Made by a program: the position numbers and the translations under genes. Below are positions 7,062 through 9,356 of a stretch of DNA of 9,356 bases, piece by piece. Below the pieces are notes generated by a model. It did not search any database. It saw only the letters and a program-made list of their open reading frames with translations, and was not told the DNA's origin. This DNA is from Gammaproteobacteria bacterium (GTDB lineage: Bacteria > Pseudomonadota > Gammaproteobacteria > Pseudomonadales > Oleiphilaceae), in NCBI GenBank assembly GCA_003695085.1, contig RFIV01000295.1, positions 1 through 9,356 on the forward strand. Direction: 5' to 3'. Numbering within the stretch: the stretch's first letter is position 1; every line of letters starts with the position of its first letter.

Positions 7062-8047
7062 TATTCACTCACCAGTGCTTCGGCGGTCAGTTGAAATTCG
7101 GCGCGCTTGTTACGCACCCTGAAACGGCTGAAATCGACCGGAATGTCATTCACACGCAAGGTTACGGCTTCAACATTTCCGACTATCACGGATAGTGGGA
7201 AGGCACCGGACAACCGCACCACATCGCCTGCCTTGAACAGCCCCACTTCCCGTTGCCCGTCACCGGTGCGGGCATCAAACCAGCAGCGGTCTTCAAAGAC
7301 CGCTACCAATTGCGCCTCAACCGGGAGAACCTGAATCGCCTCGTCCGCCGCTTCATCCTGCGCAGTGGCCTCAACTTGAGCGGCTTCGCCGACGCCCTGT
7401 CGGTTCGGCGTTTCGCCTTGTACCGGTTGAAGATCCGCCACCGGCTCTTCTGCAGAGGCCTCAACGGCCGGCACAGCACTCTCGACCTCTGCGTCTGGCT
7501 GCGTGTCAGGCTTGCTTTGCATCGTCTCCTGCGAAGCCTTCTGATCAGGAGCCATAACATCACCTGACCGCGCCCCTGGCTGACCGGGTTCGGTCACGGC
7601 CGGAGGCGCCTGGACGGCTGACTCGGCCTCGCCGGACGACTCCTGCCCAGATTGACCCTGCCAGAATGCAAATCCAATCGCCCCGACGACAATCAGAACA
7701 AACATCCACAGTCCCTTGCGGCGCATCCGGGCACGGTCCGACTGCGGCTGTTGCTCCGTCGTCACCTTGCCTTGCATGGAAAGTTGAGTATCCAGATCTG
7801 CCAGGAGGGGCTCGGGGTCAAGCGAGAGCAGTTCGGCGTAGCCACGCACATACCCTTTCAGAAACACGGTGCCCGGAAGGGCGTCGTGATCGTCCTGTTC
7901 TATCGCCTCCACGAATCGCAGGATAATATGCAGCCGGTCCGCAACCTGCCGTGCTGTCAGTCCCGCGGCTTCACGTGCCTGACGCAGTCGCACACCAACC
8001 GGAGTGACGGACACATCTTCAGGCATGTCTGGTGTATGCTTGCTCAT
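7061..8047 (-). CDS. rodZ: Cell-shape protein RodZ
   Basis: RodZ is a single-pass inner-membrane protein that links the MreB cytoskeleton to the wall-elongation machinery. The 328-residue product has a cytoplasmic helix-turn-helix domain of the Xre/HTH_25 type (about 17-80), which in RodZ binds MreB. F62 and Y66 in FLKGYVRGY sit in the place of the E. coli MreB-contacting aromatic pair (F60/Y64, from memory). A basic patch (RARMRRK, 105-111) precedes the membrane segment GLWMFVLIVVGAIGFAFW (112-129). A low-complexity periplasmic linker rich in Glu, Ala, Gln and Pro follows (about 131-245), then a beta-rich C-terminal domain of the DUF4115 type (about 246-325). Length is close to that of the E. 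coli protein. It starts 6 bases after the pilF stop, with GGGGAG inside the pilF end 12 bases upstream. A soluble regulator is ruled out by the membrane segment and C-terminal domain. Confidence 0.95.
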   Translation of the reverse strand: MSKHTPDMPEDVSVTPVGVRLRQAREAAGLTARQVADRLHIILRFVEAIEQDDHDALPGTVFLKGYVRGYAELLSLDPEPLLADLDTQLSMQGKVTTEQQPQSDRARMRRKGLWMFVLIVVGAIGFAFWQGQSGQESSGEAESAVQAPPAVTEPGQPGARSGDVMAPDQKASQETMQSKPDTQPDAEVESAVPAVEASAEEPVADLQPVQGETPNRQGVGEAAQVEATAQDEAADEAIQVLPVEAQLVAVFEDRCWFDARTGDGQREVGLFKAGDVVRLSGAFPLSVIVGNVEAVTLRVNDIPVDFSRFRVRNKRAEFQLTAEALVSE

Positions 8048-8053
8048 GCGCGA

Positions 8054-8821
8054 TCAAGGCTCCCCTAGCAGATCCCGGGCTTCTTTCGAGTTCCTGTATT
8101 GATTTTTCAGCAACAGCAACAATGACGCTTCCTCATCTTTCAGTCCCAGAGCCCGCGCGGTACGGACTCCCAGCGCCACGCTGGCTGCCGAGTGACGCGC
8201 CAGCCCCCGGCGCACACTCTCCCGGTATTGCAGGAAAGCCTTCCAGGCCTGCTCATGCTGACCGGATTCCGAGTACGCAAATGCCAGCGCCAGGCGCACC
8301 CTGGGCTGGGCCGGATTGAGCACCAAAGACTTGCGATAGGCCTCAATGGCCCTCTCATTATGCCCCAACCGCCGCTCGATCTGTCCGATGTTAAAAAACA
8401 GTAACGCCCGCCCTTCATACTCCACATCATTGCTTGCTTCGCGCAGCTGGGCCAGAGCGTCTTCCAGTCGATCATTCTGATAGAGAAAGGCGGCATAGTA
8501 GCTGCGCCCTTGGGTAAATTCCGGGTGTTCACGAATCACGTCCAGGAAGGTTTTTTCTGCCAGCTCGGGCTCCTGCTGGGCCTGATAAACCAGGGCCAGG
8601 GCAGACAGCGCACGGGGGTTGCCGGGGTCGATTTCAAGCGCGCGCCTCAGTCGCTTGATGGCGAGGTCATATTGCTGCTGCTGAAAGTACCCCAATCCAA
8701 GATTAACATACTCCTCCACCGCCTTTTTACTTGAAGCCTTGGCTGTGAGCGGATCGTTTACAGTGGTGACACACCCGGCCAGTGTCAGTATCAGGAACAG
8801 TCCACATACTCCGAGCTTCAC
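8054..8821 (-). CDS. pilF: Type IV pilus biogenesis lipoprotein PilF/PilW (TPR pilotin)
   Basis: PilF (PilW in Neisseria) is an outer-membrane lipoprotein with TPR repeats that guides assembly of the PilQ secretin for type IV pili. The 255-residue product starts MKLGVCGLFLILTLAGC, a lipoprotein signal with lipobox LAGC and Cys17 as the lipidation site; Val follows the Cys, consistent with outer-membrane sorting. The mature part is helical repeats: TPR units at about 34-67 (VNLGLGYFQQQQYDLAIKRL), 68-101, 102-135 (less regular), 136-170 (FFNIGQIERRLGHNERAIEA) and 171-204. The GTG at 8821 is chosen because AGGAGG sits 7 bases before it; a TTG six codons upstream (8839) would put that sequence inside the gene. 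It lies 18 bases after rlmN and 6 before rodZ, its place in Pseudomonas. Another TPR lipoprotein is possible, but the position between rlmN and rodZ makes PilF most likely. No other pilus gene is visible. Confidence 0.9.
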   Translation of the reverse strand: MKLGVCGLFLILTLAGCVTTVNDPLTAKASSKKAVEEYVNLGLGYFQQQQYDLAIKRLRRALEIDPGNPRALSALALVYQAQQEPELAEKTFLDVIREHPEFTQGRSYYAAFLYQNDRLEDALAQLREASNDVEYEGRALLFFNIGQIERRLGHNERAIEAYRKSLVLNPAQPRVRLALAFAYSESGQHEQAWKAFLQYRESVRRGLARHSAASVALGVRTARALGLKDEEASLLLLLKNQYRNSKEARDLLGEP

Positions 8822-8828
8822 GATTCTG

Positions 8829-8834
8829 CCTCCT
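8829..8834 (-). promoter_or_regulatory. Consensus Shine-Dalgarno deciding the pilF GTG start
   Basis: A full AGGAGG lies in the 18-base gap between the rlmN stop and the GTG at 8821, 7 bases from the GTG. It is the strongest ribosome binding site in the window and rules against the upstream TTG at 8839. Confidence 0.8.
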
Positions 8835-8839
8835 GCCAA

Positions 8840-9356
8840 CTATCCATTGGGCCATTGTGCCTGCTGAATCTGGTCCGACAAGGCCGGAGCTGATGCGGTC
8901 GTGGCGATATACTTCTGGCTGCGGCGCGTTCGATCCTCGACGCGGCCGACCAGCTGACCGCATGCGGCGTCAATATCATCACCCCGCGTGGTACGAATGG
9001 TAGTGATGTATCCTGCGCCTGACATGATCTCCTGAAAGCGCAAGACAGCCTGGCGTGACGGACGCCTGTAATCACTCAACGGAAACGGGTTGAAGGGTAT
9101 GAGGTTGAGCTTGCAGGGCAGCCCGCGCAGCACCTTGGTCAGTTCCCGTGCATGGGCCGGCTGGTCATTGACGCCTTCAATCAGCGTATACTCGACTGTG
9201 ACGCGCCGCTTGTCCTGCAGCTTGCCCAGATATCGGCGACACGCCTCCAGCACCTCATCAATCGGATACTTCTTGTTGAGCGGCACCAGCTCATCACGCA
9301 GCGCATCATTCGGGGCGTGCAGGGACAGCGCCAGAGACACGTCCGTGACATCTCCC
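8840..9356 (-). CDS. rlmN: Dual-specificity RNA methyltransferase RlmN, C-terminal part (5' end outside window)
   Basis: RlmN is a radical SAM enzyme that methylates C2 of adenine at position 2503 of 23S rRNA and at position 37 of some tRNAs. The frame is open to the right edge, where it reads GDVTDVSLALSLHAPND, so only the last 171 residues are seen and the Cys-x3-Cys-x2-Cys cluster motif is outside. Diagnostic stretches are SLHAPND followed by LRDELVPLNKKYPI, VTVEYTLIEGVND, CKLNLIPFNPFP, and RGDDIDAACGQL. The Cys in AACGQL (codon at 8960-8962) is the family's catalytic cysteine that carries the transient methyl adduct. The GTG at 9338-9340 is internal and not a start, since the conserved sequence continues upstream of it. 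It ends in TAG, 18 bases before pilF. The Cfr subgroup is unlikely given the housekeeping context and the RlmN-like C-terminus. Confidence 0.96.
   Translation of the reverse strand, partial: GDVTDVSLALSLHAPNDALRDELVPLNKKYPIDEVLEACRRYLGKLQDKRRVTVEYTLIEGVNDQPAHARELTKVLRGLPCKLNLIPFNPFPLSDYRRPSRQAVLRFQEIMSGAGYITTIRTTRGDDIDAACGQLVGRVEDRTRRSQKYIATTASAPALSDQIQQAQWPNG

Noticed and set aside
5448..7094. A 548-codon open frame on the + strand opposite hisS and ispG.
   Set aside because: It crosses two well-supported genes and their junction and shows no domain. It is a GC-rich antisense shadow.
7310..7660. The low-complexity Glu/Ala/Gln/Pro stretch in rodZ as a possible repeat expansion or frameshift scar.
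   Set aside because: The frame is continuous, no exact repeat unit is seen, and a disordered periplasmic linker of this kind is usual in RodZ.
1..9356. Insertion sequences, prophage, CRISPR arrays, toxin-antitoxin pairs, tRNA genes or riboswitches.
   Set aside because: Nearly every base belongs to a recognised housekeeping gene, gaps are at most about 60 bases, and no spaced repeat series, transposase or terminal repeats are visible.

Overview
This window is a compact, GC-rich piece of a bacterial chromosome filled with conserved housekeeping genes. It holds nine genes. One is on the + strand: the end of pta, cut by the left edge. The other eight lie on the - strand and read leftwards from the right edge: rlmN (cut by the right edge), a pilF/pilW-type TPR lipoprotein gene, rodZ, ispG, hisS, a yfgM-family gene, bamB and der. 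From memory, this order is the one found in Pseudomonas (rlmN-pilF-rodZ-ispG-hisS-yfgM-bamB-der), and E. coli has the same block without pilF. Together with IspG cysteines at the same residue numbers as in E. coli, this points to a gammaproteobacterium. The pilF-type gene suggests a type IV pilus-bearing, non-enteric lineage. I cannot name a genus.

Layout: positions 1-1284 encode the C-terminal half of phosphate acetyltransferase. Positions 1285-1345 form a short convergent gap with a strong hairpin that probably terminates transcription from both sides. From 1346 to the right edge the eight - strand genes are packed with gaps of 6 to 24 bases or with overlaps: rodZ/ispG by 1 base (TAATG), yfgM/bamB by 8 bases, bamB/der by 4 bases (ATGA). 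This looks like one operon or a set of nested transcripts. No gene-free stretch exceeds about 60 bases, so there is no room for a separate intergenic regulatory region. Any internal promoters must lie inside coding sequence.

The - strand block mixes several roles: translation and ribosome production (RlmN, HisRS, Der), isoprenoid precursor synthesis (IspG), and the cell envelope (PilF lipoprotein, RodZ, YfgM, BamB). Three of the eight genes seem to use non-ATG starts (hisS TTG, pilF GTG, yfgM GTG), each set by a well-placed Shine-Dalgarno sequence.

I looked for mobile elements, CRISPR arrays, tRNA or rRNA genes, embedded reading frames and unexplained structure on both strands. I found no undescribed system. 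The long opposite-strand reading frames are shadows of the real genes. The remarks worth a second look are about start codons, gene overlaps, the shared terminator and small features of Der and HisRS.
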